This document shows positions 15,979-24,782 of a DNA stretch of 64,000 nucleotides, in pieces. Origin of the DNA: UBA5177 sp002413265 (GTDB taxonomy: Bacteria > Chloroflexota > UBA5177); contig DAIORV010000001.1 of the NCBI GenBank assembly GCA_036752825.1, positions 71,335 to 135,334 on the forward strand. The letters run 5' to 3'. Position numbers and translations under genes: made by a program. The notes under the pieces were generated by a model. It searched no databases and was not told the origin of the DNA. It was given only the letters and a program-made list of their open reading frames with translations. How positions within the stretch are numbered: position 1 is the first letter of the stretch; every line of letters begins with the position of its first letter.

Positions 15979-17243
15979 GCCTCGAGGAAAGGCTTCAAAG
16001 CGTACGGAAGCACATGGCGCTCGCGCAAGCCGCAACGGTTGCTCCCCCGAGGCGATCGCCTATCCCTCACGACTGGACGGGCCGCCTGGCCGGCAATGTC
16101 GAGTTCTTGGGCGCGGCGGGCTCTTTCTCGGTCACCTCGTCGTACGAGTCCGGCCACACTCACGGGCAACAGCGATTTTCGGACCTCACGACCGTCACCG
16201 GCAACGCGTTCTCGGTCGTATGTAGGGACCCGGAGCTCTCGTACGCCAACCTTCAAGGTGCTGTGTTTCTCGATACGGAGACAACCGGGCTCGGAATGGG
16301 AACCGGGACCTACGTCTTTCTCGTCGGAGCGGGCTATATGGAGGGGGACCGTTTCATCGTCAAGCAGTTCTTTCTGGACGCTCCAGGTGATGAGCGTGTG
16401 CTTCTCGAAGCGCTTGGCAGTTTCCTCTCCAGGTTCCCGGTCCTCATTACTTTCAACGGCAAGGCCTTCGATTGGCCGCTGCTGGAAAGCAGATTTAGGT
16501 TGCATCGGCGGTCCGTTCCATTCGACGATCCGCCCCACGTCGATCTCCTCCATCCAGCTCGCCGCCTCTGGAAAAGGCGCCTGGACAGTTGCGCGCTGTC
16601 GTCGCTCGAAACTCAGATTCTTGGGGTCCGTCGAACAATCGAGGACGTGCCGGGGTGGGAGATACCATTCCGGTACTTCGGGTATCAAAGGTCTGGAGAT
16701 GGGTCTCAGCTCGAGGGCGTCTTTTACCACAATCTGGTCGACATACTGTCCCTCGCGTCGCTTGCCCTGCACATCGATCGCGTCGTCGCTGATCCCAACT
16801 GCGGACTGGTCGAGCACGCGACCGACTTCTTCTGCATAGGCAAGGTCTACGAGGTCAGTGGAGACGGCGACATGGCCGTCTATTGTTATGAGCGAGCTCT
16901 CAGGCTCGGTGTGCCTGATGAGCTGCGACCGGATTGCTTCCTGCGGCTGGGAACCCTGCACAAACGCCAGAGGCGATGGGACGCCGCGATTCAGGCGTGG
17001 GAGTCGCTGCTGGACGAGGGAGGTCGGGCGGGGCTGGTGGCTCGCGTAGAGCTTGCGAAGTTTTACGAGCACGTCGAACGCGATTACGTGACGGCTATCG
17101 ATCATGTTCAGCACGCGCTGGTGCTCGCAGAGCTCTTCGATAGCCCATGGCCTGATGCCAATCTACGGGACCTGGAGCACCGATTGAGCAGACTGTTCAA
17201 CCGCTCGATTCGCGCTCGAGACTGGGCGGGGACATATGGTTGA
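15975..17243 (+). CDS. mrfB: MrfB/YprB-type DEDDh exonuclease with TPR-like C terminus
   Basis: 422 residues. An RNase H-fold exonuclease domain has the first acidic pair in LDTETTGLGMGTG (about residue 99), the second in ITFNGKAFDWPLL, and the last in YHNLVDILSL. The C-terminal third reads as TPR-like helical repeats (IGKVYEVSGDGDMAVYCYERAL and LRLGTLHKRQRRWDAAIQAW). This is the architecture of MrfB, the nuclease partner of MrfA in repair of bulky or crosslinked adducts. It overlaps mrfA by 4 bp, so the two are translationally coupled. Confidence 0.88.
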   Translation: MSLEERLQSVRKHMALAQAATVAPPRRSPIPHDWTGRLAGNVEFLGAAGSFSVTSSYESGHTHGQQRFSDLTTVTGNAFSVVCRDPELSYANLQGAVFLDTETTGLGMGTGTYVFLVGAGYMEGDRFIVKQFFLDAPGDERVLLEALGSFLSRFPVLITFNGKAFDWPLLESRFRLHRRSVPFDDPPHVDLLHPARRLWKRRLDSCALSSLETQILGVRRTIEDVPGWEIPFRYFGYQRSGDGSQLEGVFYHNLVDILSLASLALHIDRVVADPNCGLVEHATDFFCIGKVYEVSGDGDMAVYCYERALRLGVPDELRPDCFLRLGTLHKRQRRWDAAIQAWESLLDEGGRAGLVARVELAKFYEHVERDYVTAIDHVQHALVLAELFDSPWPDANLRDLEHRLSRLFNRSIRARDWAGTYG

Positions 17244-17290
17244 GCACGCCTGCCGCGAACGCGGCGAACTCTGAGGCCGGGAGGATTGGC

Positions 17291-18175
17291 GTGCACGTTC
17301 GAAAGGCAGTAATCCCTGCTGCGGGCTTTGGCACGCGGCTGTTGCCTCTCACAAAAACTGTTCCAAAGGAGATGCTGCCGCTGGCCGGCAAGCCGGTCAT
17401 CCAATACATTGTCGAGGAGGCCGTCGCGTCCGGGATCGAAGAGATCATCCTGGTGACGAGTCCTAACAAGAAGGCCCTCGAGGATTATTTCGACAGCAAC
17501 TTCGAGCTCGAGCATCAACTGGAGGCGACTGGGAAGGGATCTGTCGCGCAGCAGCTCCGGACGATTCGAGACATGGCTGCCTTTACGTACGTCCGGCAAA
17601 AGCAGCCCCTTGGAAACGGACACGCCGTTCTCGCCGCCAGGCATGCCGTGGGTAATGAGCCCTTCGCCGTCCTCTGGGGCGATGACGTCCTCGTGGGGCG
17701 TCCTCCAGTCCTAAAGCAGCTGATCCAGGTCGCGGAGAGAAACGACGCACCAGTAGTCGGGGTGCGCCAGGTTGCTGAGAATGATTTCGAGAAGTACGGA
17801 ATGCTCGAGGTTGAGTTAATTGACGGTCGCCTTAGTCGAGCGATCTCGGTCATCGAGAAACCCAGTCGCACGGAAGCTCCGTCAGATCTCGCCCAAATCG
17901 GAGGATTCGTGCTAACGCCAGATATATTCGACCTTCTTGCATCCGCCGAGGTCGGGCCTAGCGGCGAAATCTACCTGGCGGATGCCCTGATCAAGCTCAT
18001 GCAGATTCGAACGGTGTACGCTTACGCCTTTGAGGGCACGCGGTACGATGCGGGGAACCACATGGATTACTTGAAGGCATCGTTGGAGCTGGCGCTGGCC
18101 GATCCCTCCATCGGTCCTCCCTTCAGGGAGTATCTTGCAAGTCTCGGATGGCGAGGCGTCAACGGGCCTTTGTGA
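17291..18175 (+). CDS. galU: UTP-glucose-1-phosphate uridylyltransferase
   Basis: 294 residues from GTG 17291, preferred over an in-frame TTG at 17240 because GGGAGG lies six bases upstream and the protein then starts VRKAVIPAAGFGTRLLP, the GalU N terminus. The nucleotide-binding GxGTRxLP-x6-PKEMLP motif, the EKP segment (VIEKPSRTEAP) and the C-terminal GTRYDAGNHMDYLKA are all present. It makes UDP-glucose for envelope glycans. It may belong to one plus-strand transcription unit with mrfAB upstream and the DUF3048 gene downstream. Confidence 0.95.
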   Translation: MHVRKAVIPAAGFGTRLLPLTKTVPKEMLPLAGKPVIQYIVEEAVASGIEEIILVTSPNKKALEDYFDSNFELEHQLEATGKGSVAQQLRTIRDMAAFTYVRQKQPLGNGHAVLAARHAVGNEPFAVLWGDDVLVGRPPVLKQLIQVAERNDAPVVGVRQVAENDFEKYGMLEVELIDGRLSRAISVIEKPSRTEAPSDLAQIGGFVLTPDIFDLLASAEVGPSGEIYLADALIKLMQIRTVYAYAFEGTRYDAGNHMDYLKASLELALADPSIGPPFREYLASLGWRGVNGPL

Positions 18176-19257
18176 GCGTCATACCTGGAGAGGCTCGGGC
18201 CCTCATTTTGATCTTCGCTGTGGCCGGGCTGGCGGCGCTCGTGGTCGGCTCAGTGGCCGCGTCTCCACATCTCACCGGGACCGTCACTCCTACTCCGATC
18301 CACGTCTCTACCAAGGCTACCGTTGTACCCAATATCGTCCCCGGGCCCCTCAATGGCGAGCCGACACAGCGGCGCATCGCCCTGCGCCGCCCAATCGCTG
18401 CGGTCATCGACAATCTCTATCCGGACGCGCGGCCGCAAGCGGGACTGAATCGAGCCAGCCTGGTTTTCGAAACGCTCGCCGAGGGAGGCATTACCCGGCT
18501 CATGGGCGTCTTCCTCGAGCATGATGCGTCGCAAATCGGCCCAATCCGCAGTGCCAGACCGTATTTCGTGAAGTGGGCGGCGGGATATCGAGCTCTGTTT
18601 GTTCACGCCGGCGGATCCCCAGCGGCGTTGCAGCTACTCTACCTCACGCCCCAGCTAGGCAATGTCGAAGCGTTGCTTCCTCGACCTGAGTTCCACCGGG
18701 AATCGGATCGTATCTCACCTCACAACCTGTTCGGCAGTACCGACGGTGTTCGCGCGATCGCCGTCCGCAACGCCTGGAATCATCGCGTTTCGTATGCGTG
18801 GCTGGCCCACAAGACGCCTGCTCCCAAAGCGGAACGCGGTCACATCAGCCACATCCGCATCAATTTTTCGACACCCAACATCTCATCTCCTCCCGACTAC
18901 GCGGTTGACTATCGCTTCGAGCGAGCTCAGGATCTCTACGTTCGATCGGTCGGCGGCGTACCGGCGATCGACAGACTTGCGAATCGGCCTGTGGAGACGA
19001 GCAATGTGGTCCTGCTTTACACCTCGATCGCGCCGATACCAAACGATGCCGAGGCTCGGGTTGCCGTTGGAGTGGTCGGCAAGGGCAAAGCACTCATTTT
19101 TGAAGATGGAGGGATCGTCCGCGGAAGCTGGTCCAAATCAGGTGTCCTTGCACCCCTTCGGCTCAAGGACGCAACGGGCAGTCCGGTGAAGCTGAATCCG
19201 GGACAGACCTGGTTTGAGGTGACCACCCCCGGAGACGCCACATGGGGAGGTAAATGA
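18148..19257 (+). CDS. DUF3048 (YerB-like) membrane-anchored or exported protein
   Basis: 369 residues. A short basic N terminus and one hydrophobic segment (ALILIFAVAGLAALVVGSVA) precede a Thr-rich linker and the DUF3048 domain (RPIAAVIDNLYPDARPQAG, ETLAEGGITRLMGVF, IGPIRSARPYFVKWA). In Bacillus the relative YerB is a lipoprotein of unknown function; here no lipobox Cys is visible. A GTG at 18172 overlapping the galU stop by 4 bp is an equally plausible start and would fit the overlap habit of this genome. The next gene overlaps by 4 bp. Confidence 0.85.
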   Translation: MARRQRAFVSVIPGEARALILIFAVAGLAALVVGSVAASPHLTGTVTPTPIHVSTKATVVPNIVPGPLNGEPTQRRIALRRPIAAVIDNLYPDARPQAGLNRASLVFETLAEGGITRLMGVFLEHDASQIGPIRSARPYFVKWAAGYRALFVHAGGSPAALQLLYLTPQLGNVEALLPRPEFHRESDRISPHNLFGSTDGVRAIAVRNAWNHRVSYAWLAHKTPAPKAERGHISHIRINFSTPNISSPPDYAVDYRFERAQDLYVRSVGGVPAIDRLANRPVETSNVVLLYTSIAPIPNDAEARVAVGVVGKGKALIFEDGGIVRGSWSKSGVLAPLRLKDATGSPVKLNPGQTWFEVTTPGDATWGGK

Positions 19258-20411
19258 AAGTCCTCATTGCTCCTCAGGGCTTCAAGGGCAGCCTGGAGGC
19301 GGTGGAGGTCGCGAATGCGATTGCCCGCGGCGTTCGACAGGTTTTCAGCGACGCGAGTCTGACCGTCTTGCCGATTGCGGACGGTGGCGAGGGAACCGTG
19401 CGGGCCTTGGTGCAGGCCAGCAATGGACGCTCGGTTGTAAGTAGGGTTACTGGTCCGCTCGGACGACCGGTCAACGCCACTTGGGGAATACTCGGTGACG
19501 AGCGAACCGCAGTAATTGAAATGGCGGCGGCTTCCGGACTCCCTTTGATACGGCGTGACGAACGCAATCCGATGCACACGACGTCATTTGGAACCGGAGA
19601 GCTGATCCTTCGTGCGCTCGACGCCGGTGTCCGACACGTCATCGTCGGTATTGGAGGCAGTGCCACGAACGACGGTGGAGCCGGCATGGCGCAGGCCCTC
19701 GGAGCTCACTTGCTCGATGCTCGAGGGCAGGAGCTGGGGCCGGGCGGCGCGTCCCTCGGCACACTGGATCGCATCGACACGTCGGAGCTCGACCCGCGCA
19801 TCAACGGACTCGAGGTTGACGTTGCGTGCGACGTTAACAATCCGCTCACGGGCCCGACCGGGGCTAGCCTCGTGTACGGGCCTCAAAAAGGAGCCACGCC
19901 CCAAATGGCAGAGGAGCTGGACTCTGCTCTCTCACGGTATGCAGATATCTTGAAGCGCGATCTCGGTCAAGATGTTGGGGCCGTGCCCGGTGCTGGAGCA
20001 GCAGGCGGTCTCGGAGCAGGGCTCATTGCCTTCCTCCAAGCGCGACTGCGGCCCGGCGTAGACCTGGTATTCGGAGCCATGGACATAGAGCGCCACCTTG
20101 AGGGCGCCGATCTAGTGATCACCGGTGAGGGTCGGATAGATCGGCAAGATCTCTACGGAAAGGCTCCCATGGGAATCGCTCAACGGGCTCGGGCGAGAGG
20201 CATCCCGTGTTTCGCCGTGGCGGGCAGCACGGGCAGAGACTATCACGTGGTCTATGATCACGGACTCGATGCCGTGATCGGAACCGTAAACCGGCCCATG
20301 CAGCTCGATCGCGCTATTGCGGAAGGCTCCCGGCTCATCACTGAAGCAGCAATGCGTGCCTGTCGGCTTCTGCGCGTGGGTATGCGCATACAGGCTGGTC
20401 GAGAGCCTTAG
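19254..20411 (+). CDS. Glycerate kinase (GarK/GlxK family)
   Basis: 385 residues. The family is recognised by the start MKVLIAPQGFKGSLEAVEVANAI, the IADGGEGTVRAL motif, VGIGGSATNDGGAGMAQALG and GAVPGAGAAGGLGAG. It phosphorylates D-glycerate to 2- or 3-phosphoglycerate, feeding glycolysis. The ATG overlaps the DUF3048 stop by 4 bp. No glyoxylate or tartronate genes lie nearby, so the source of its substrate is not apparent from context. Confidence 0.92.
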   Translation: MKVLIAPQGFKGSLEAVEVANAIARGVRQVFSDASLTVLPIADGGEGTVRALVQASNGRSVVSRVTGPLGRPVNATWGILGDERTAVIEMAAASGLPLIRRDERNPMHTTSFGTGELILRALDAGVRHVIVGIGGSATNDGGAGMAQALGAHLLDARGQELGPGGASLGTLDRIDTSELDPRINGLEVDVACDVNNPLTGPTGASLVYGPQKGATPQMAEELDSALSRYADILKRDLGQDVGAVPGAGAAGGLGAGLIAFLQARLRPGVDLVFGAMDIERHLEGADLVITGEGRIDRQDLYGKAPMGIAQRARARGIPCFAVAGSTGRDYHVVYDHGLDAVIGTVNRPMQLDRAIAEGSRLITEAAMRACRLLRVGMRIQAGREP

Positions 20412-20423
20412 CGGTTCACCTGC

Positions 20424-20432
20424 TGGTATAAT
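20424..20432 (+). promoter_or_regulatory. Extended -10 promoter of ftsY
   Basis: TGG followed by a perfect TATAAT (20427-20432) gives a consensus extended -10; no convincing -35 is present, as expected for that promoter type. The start point would be near 20439, about 58 bases before ftsY. Confidence 0.65.
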
Positions 20433-20450
20433 TCTACGTCTCGCTTCGGG

Positions 20451-20479
20451 CAACACCCTCTCCCGGAGGGTGTTGTTTT
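20451..20479 (+). terminator. Terminator-like hairpin between promoter and ftsY
   Basis: A perfect 10-bp stem (20451-20460 with 20466-20475), 5-base loop TCCCG, then TTTTC. It could end the galU-glycerate kinase transcript, but because it also lies downstream of the ftsY extended -10 it would be present at the 5' end of the ftsY mRNA. Confidence 0.75.
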
Positions 20480-20496
20480 CATATATAAGGAACCCC

Positions 20497-21444
20497 GTGA
20501 GAAGTCTCTTCCGTCGCAGCCCAGGTGAGCCGAAGACAGAGGAGCAGCAGCAGCTCGACCAGGCAGTCAGCAAGACCAGAGAAAGCTCCTTTCGCCGAAT
20601 CTCGACTCTCTTTCACGAAGCGATCGTGACGGACGAAACCTGGGAGGAGCTCGAGGATCTTTTGGTTCAGGCTGACGTCGGTCCCGTCACCGCCGCTCGC
20701 CTAGTCGAAGACGCTCGCGGGGAGGTCGAAACGCTCGAAGAGCGTACCGCGGTCGAGGCGGAAACTGCTATCCGAGGCCAGATGGTAGACGTTCTCGGAT
20801 CCGACAGCCGCGTGCCGCTCGAGAAAATGCCTTCCGGAACGGTCCTCCTGATGGTGGGGGTCAACGGCTCCGGAAAGACCACCACGACCGCCAAGATTGC
20901 TCGCTACCTCGAACGTCATGGACGCACCGTGCTACTCGCGGCTGCTGACACCTTTAGAGCTGCAGCCATCGATCAGCTTCGCGTGTGGGGAGAACGGGTC
21001 AAGGCGCCCGTCGTGGCCCATCAGCAGGAGGCGGACCCTGGTGCCGTCGTCTTCGACGCGGTGCGAGCGGCCCTCGCCCGCCATGTCGACTTCGTCATAG
21101 TCGACACCGCCGGTAGACTGCACACGAAATTCAATCTGATGGAAGAATTGCAGAAGATTCGTCGGGTGGTGGGAAAAGCGAACCCCGAGGCTGCGATCAT
21201 CGCGCTACTTGTGATTGACGCCACGACGGGTCAAAATGCCATTCTGCAGGCCAAGAGCTTCCTGGCGACCGTGGAGGTCGACGGCATAATCCTGGCAAAG
21301 CTGGACGGCACGGCCAAGGGTGGTGTTGCTTTCTCGGTCTACAACGAGCTGAAGGTTCCGATCTGGTACGTGGGCACTGGTGAGACAATGGACGATTTCG
21401 CAGCATTTGATCATTTAGAGTTTGTCAATGCACTCTTCGACTGA
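20497..21444 (+). CDS. ftsY: Signal recognition particle receptor FtsY
   Basis: 315 residues from GTG 20497 with AAGGA seven bases upstream; the frame is open far upstream, but that part is the shadow of the hairpin and glycerate kinase. The NG domain shows GVNGSGKTTTTAKIA (P-loop), DTFRAAAIDQL, DTAGRLHTKFNLMEEL and the closing GxTK-equivalent AKLDGTAKGG. The acidic A domain of proteobacterial FtsY is missing, as in most monoderms. It docks ribosome-SRP complexes at the SecYEG translocon. ffh follows directly. Confidence 0.95.
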   Translation: MRSLFRRSPGEPKTEEQQQLDQAVSKTRESSFRRISTLFHEAIVTDETWEELEDLLVQADVGPVTAARLVEDARGEVETLEERTAVEAETAIRGQMVDVLGSDSRVPLEKMPSGTVLLMVGVNGSGKTTTTAKIARYLERHGRTVLLAAADTFRAAAIDQLRVWGERVKAPVVAHQQEADPGAVVFDAVRAALARHVDFVIVDTAGRLHTKFNLMEELQKIRRVVGKANPEAAIIALLVIDATTGQNAILQAKSFLATVEVDGIILAKLDGTAKGGVAFSVYNELKVPIWYVGTGETMDDFAAFDHLEFVNALFD

Positions 21445-21473
21445 CATGAGGGCGGAAACGCTCCGTCACGCGC

Positions 21474-22811
21474 ATGTTTGAGGCACTTTCGGACCGGTTG
21501 ACGGACATCTTTCAGGGTCTCCGAAGCAAGGGCACGCTGACCGAGCGAGATGTCGACCAGGCCATGCGCGAAATTCGCATGTCGCTCCTCGAGGCCGACG
21601 TGAATTTTAAGGTCGTAAAGGAGTTCGTTGCGCACGTGAAGGAGCGAAGTGTCGGCTCCGAAGTGCTTCAAAGCCTGACTCCTGCGCAGCAGGTTGTGAA
21701 GATCGTGCACGAGGAGCTGCTCGCCATTCTGGGCGAGCCCGCAAGACTCGAGCTCTCCGGCACTCCTCCTTCGGTCATCCTGCTCGCGGGTTTGCAGGGC
21801 TCCGGAAAGACGACGACGGCCGCCAAGCTGGCTAACTATCTTCGCAAGCAGGGGCAGTATCCAGTGTTGGCAGCTCTCGACATCTATCGTCCTGCCGCCA
21901 TAGACCAGCTCATTTCGCTAGGCAAGCAGCTGAATGTCCCCGTTCATAGCGAAGGAAGCAAGGTCGATCCCGTAAAGATCGCGGGAAACGCCGTCAGTGA
22001 AGCACGCCGCAACGGAAATACCGTGGTCATTCTGGACACCGCCGGTCGCTTGCACGTAGACGACGACATGATGCGGGAGCTGCAAGAGATAGAAGCACGG
22101 GTCAAGCCGAGTGAGACGCTGTTGGTAGCCGACGCGATGACCGGACAGGACGCGGTGCACACCGCGGAAGAGTTCAACAGATCCGTGAAGCTTACCGGCC
22201 TGATCCTTACCAAGATGGATGGCGACGCTCGAGGTGGAGCTGCGCTGTCCATTCGGCATGTCACGGGCATTCCGATCAAATTCGTGGCGACCGGCGAGAA
22301 GACGGACGCGCTTGATCTCTTCCACCCGGATCGACTTGCACAGCGGATCCTCGGAATGGGGGACGTTCTCTCTCTGATCGAACGAACCGAGGAGGCATTT
22401 TCCAAAGATCAGCAGGAGCTAATCGAAAAGAAAATGCGCCGAGCGGAGTTTGACTTCGATGATTTTCTGCAGACCATGTCGACCATCCGAAAAATGGGGC
22501 CTCTCTCAAACATCATGGAGATGATTCCGGGGATGCGGGGCGCCATGAAGCAGATGGGCGGTATGCCCAATGTCGATGACAAGAACTTCAAGCGCATCGA
22601 AGCCATCATCACGTCCATGACGAAGCACGAGCGCCGCTCTCCGGGATTGATTGACGGTAGCCGTCGCAAGCGAATCGCGCGCGGCAGCGGGACATCGGTG
22701 CAGGAGGTCAACGAGCTTCTCAATCGCTTCAAAGACATGCAGAAACTGATGAAGCAGCTGACCAAGGGCAAGATGCGGTTGCCCAAGGGCATGGGCCTTC
22801 CCGGCCTTTGA
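21474..22811 (+). CDS. ffh: Signal recognition particle protein Ffh
   Basis: 445 residues: N domain, GTPase G domain (GLQGSGKTTTAAKLA, DIYRPAAIDQL, DTAGRLHVDD, TKMDGDARGG) and a methionine-rich M domain (MSTIRKMGPLSNIMEMIPGM, then SRRKRIARGSG, which contacts SRP RNA). It binds signal sequences on nascent chains and delivers them to FtsY. The C terminus ends MRLPKGMGLPGL. It follows ftsY by 29 bp. No SRP RNA gene was recognised around it. Confidence 0.96.
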   Translation: MFEALSDRLTDIFQGLRSKGTLTERDVDQAMREIRMSLLEADVNFKVVKEFVAHVKERSVGSEVLQSLTPAQQVVKIVHEELLAILGEPARLELSGTPPSVILLAGLQGSGKTTTAAKLANYLRKQGQYPVLAALDIYRPAAIDQLISLGKQLNVPVHSEGSKVDPVKIAGNAVSEARRNGNTVVILDTAGRLHVDDDMMRELQEIEARVKPSETLLVADAMTGQDAVHTAEEFNRSVKLTGLILTKMDGDARGGAALSIRHVTGIPIKFVATGEKTDALDLFHPDRLAQRILGMGDVLSLIERTEEAFSKDQQELIEKKMRRAEFDFDDFLQTMSTIRKMGPLSNIMEMIPGMRGAMKQMGGMPNVDDKNFKRIEAIITSMTKHERRSPGLIDGSRRKRIARGSGTSVQEVNELLNRFKDMQKLMKQLTKGKMRLPKGMGLPGL

Positions 22812-22895
22812 CATGACCACCCTCTCAAAAGGTGGCAGGCGGAGTCCGGACCTCATGTCTCCTGGTTGGCTTCGCCGGCCGATAGGACGCGCTTG

Positions 22896-24629
22896 ATGAC
22901 TTCTCTGCACGGCGAGAGATACGATCGCGGAGACGCTGAAGACTCCACGGCGGTTGACCCTGCCAATCCTCAGGCGGAGGGAACATGTGTTTACCTCGGC
23001 AAGGCTGATGCAGAACAAGTTCAACCGGAGGCGATGCAGCAGCTTTTCCAGCGACTGACTACTCTGCGTCATCCAAACGTTGCACGCGTCCGAGAGTTGT
23101 CTCTGGAGGACGATGCGCTGACGCTGGTTGTCGATCCCGTGCATGGTATGCCCCTGTCTGAGTACGTGGCGACACGAGAACCCGGTATCGCTGAAGTGAG
23201 GAAGCTGTCCATCCAACTTGTCTCCGCCCTCGCATACCTGCAGAAGCATCTGCCCGGATTGCGACTCCGACTTGAGCATGTTCTCGTCGGAGACGGAAGC
23301 TTGGTTCTCACCGGGGCGAATCTTGTCCAGCTCAAAGGGGTCTCGTGGCCCAGGGACTTTCCGTCCTCGATCGCCTTTGCGATTGAGGCGCCGGAGCCTG
23401 AAGAGAAACGTGACGAGACGGCAACGGTATTCACCGCCGGCGCAGTCACGTACCACATGCTCACAAGGGTGGCGGCGGGATCTGCACGCGACGCTTGGGG
23501 TGCCGCCGCGATAGCATTCGAGCATTTCGTTCGGGAGCGCGTCCCCCCGAGCGACCTGGTTCGAAACATACCCAAGCAATGGGATGAGGCGGTCCTCCGA
23601 GCTCTTTCGGTAAACCCAGGCGATCGATTCCCGACGTTGGAAGCGCTCCAGCAAGCATTGGCAGAGCTCGAGGCTTTGGACTACGAAGATGAAGAGGCGG
23701 CTGTGGCAACAAGCTCGCCACTACCGGCTCCTCTGCCTCTGGACCTTCCGTTTCCTTACTATTTAGAGCCAGACAATGAAGCCTCGGGAAGCCGCTGGCT
23801 GATTCCCGGGATGACCGTGATGGGTCTTGCCCTGGCGGCAGCCGTCTTCGTAGCGGCTTGGTTCGTAGTCGGCGGACACACGAAGACCTTGAAGCCAGCG
23901 CAGCTCGCCGCGGTCTCAGGTCTGCGCCTTGTAGAATCTGCACCGGTCTCCGGTTCAGACGTCATTCTCGCGTGGTCACCGGTAGTTGGTGCCGACCGCT
24001 ATCGAGTGCGAATAACGGCTTCCTCGGACGGTAAGACGTCCACGTTCGCCACTTCTCGACCCCGATACGCCTTTCGAAATGCGGCAGGCCAGCAGTCATT
24101 CGTATGGATGGCGTCTGCCCACACCTCCAATGGCTGGACTCCCTTTTCGCCAGCAAGAACCTTCATCGTACGCGCTCCTAGAGTCGGCGTTCCGGCGCTG
24201 ATTCGACCGACAGACAAGCAAATCTCCCATACCAAGAACGTGACCTTTTGCTGGCTTGCCGTGACGGACGCGCGCGGCTACCTTCTGCGGGCCGGCACTC
24301 TCACAGTTCATACGCTCAATAGGTGTCACCTAATGACCTTGGGATACGGCAAGTACGCCTGGACCGTCACCGCGCAGGTGCAGGGCACTCGTCTCTATAC
24401 GGGACCGACCGCTCCGCCGCGCGTCATCGATATTGTGCCGGCTCGAGGACGAGCCACGGCAGCTCCGACCGCGACAACGTTTCCCGCGGCTACGGCCGTC
24501 GCGCCCGGACCGCCAGTCGTCAGTCAACCTCCTCCGGTTCCCACTGCAGTCGTTGCCGCCCCTGTCGCGCCCGCTCCAGTCAATCCAGCCCCGACTGCGC
24601 CCGCGTGTGTCCCATTCGTCAATTGTTAG
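22896..24629 (+). CDS. Membrane pseudokinase with extracellular fibronectin-like and Pro/Thr-rich regions
   Basis: 577 residues from ATG 22896 (AGGA eight bases upstream; TTG 22866 is an alternative). Residues about 25-280 follow a Ser/Thr kinase fold (RHPNVARVRELSLEDDALTLVVD; later VFTAGAVTYHMLTR and LRALSVNPGDRFPT), but the catalytic loop reads LRLRLEHVLVGDGSLVLTGANL: the HRD Asp, the following Asn and the DFG Asp are all absent. A membrane segment lies at about 304-330. Outside are one or two beta-sandwich, fibronectin-III-like segments (ILAWSPVVGADRYRVRI, VTFCWLAVTDARGYLLR) and an Ala/Pro/Thr-rich tail ending in two Cys. It is a likely non-enzymatic sensor or scaffold. Confidence 0.75.
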   Translation: MTSLHGERYDRGDAEDSTAVDPANPQAEGTCVYLGKADAEQVQPEAMQQLFQRLTTLRHPNVARVRELSLEDDALTLVVDPVHGMPLSEYVATREPGIAEVRKLSIQLVSALAYLQKHLPGLRLRLEHVLVGDGSLVLTGANLVQLKGVSWPRDFPSSIAFAIEAPEPEEKRDETATVFTAGAVTYHMLTRVAAGSARDAWGAAAIAFEHFVRERVPPSDLVRNIPKQWDEAVLRALSVNPGDRFPTLEALQQALAELEALDYEDEEAAVATSSPLPAPLPLDLPFPYYLEPDNEASGSRWLIPGMTVMGLALAAAVFVAAWFVVGGHTKTLKPAQLAAVSGLRLVESAPVSGSDVILAWSPVVGADRYRVRITASSDGKTSTFATSRPRYAFRNAAGQQSFVWMASAHTSNGWTPFSPARTFIVRAPRVGVPALIRPTDKQISHTKNVTFCWLAVTDARGYLLRAGTLTVHTLNRCHLMTLGYGKYAWTVTAQVQGTRLYTGPTAPPRVIDIVPARGRATAAPTATTFPAATAVAPGPPVVSQPPPVPTAVVAAPVAPAPVNPAPTAPACVPFVNC

Positions 24630-24703
24630 CCGAGATTCACGCACCGCCCTGCGACGTTTGGGCGAGGCCGCGTCAGATCGAACAGAGACAGCGCTAGATG
24701 GCG

Positions 24704-24732
24704 TTGACGATCACCTTGTCGGGCACTATACT
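24704..24732 (+). promoter_or_regulatory. Promoter of mraZ
   Basis: TTGACG (24704-24709), a 17-base spacer and TATACT (24727-24732), 50 bases upstream of the mraZ GTG. Between the promoter and the gene I see no hairpin and no clear TGGG-type MraZ operator repeats. Confidence 0.7.
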
Positions 24733-24782
24733 GTGCCTGCCCCACCCGTTCACATCGATTTAGAGTTTGAGAGATTTAGCAC

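Noticed and set aside
15816..17114. 432-codon open frame on the minus strand opposite mrfB
   Set aside because: It lies antisense to the well-supported mrfA/mrfB genes and shows no family motif; a high-GC shadow frame.
22812..22895. SRP RNA gene after ffh
   Set aside because: The short gap lacks the conserved GGAA tetraloop hairpin and AGCAG internal loop of SRP RNA; only a weak CCACC/GGTGG stem is present.
22506..23654. 382-codon open frame on the minus strand across ffh and the pseudokinase
   Set aside because: Antisense to the Ffh M domain and the kinase-fold region; composition and lack of any motif mark it as a shadow.
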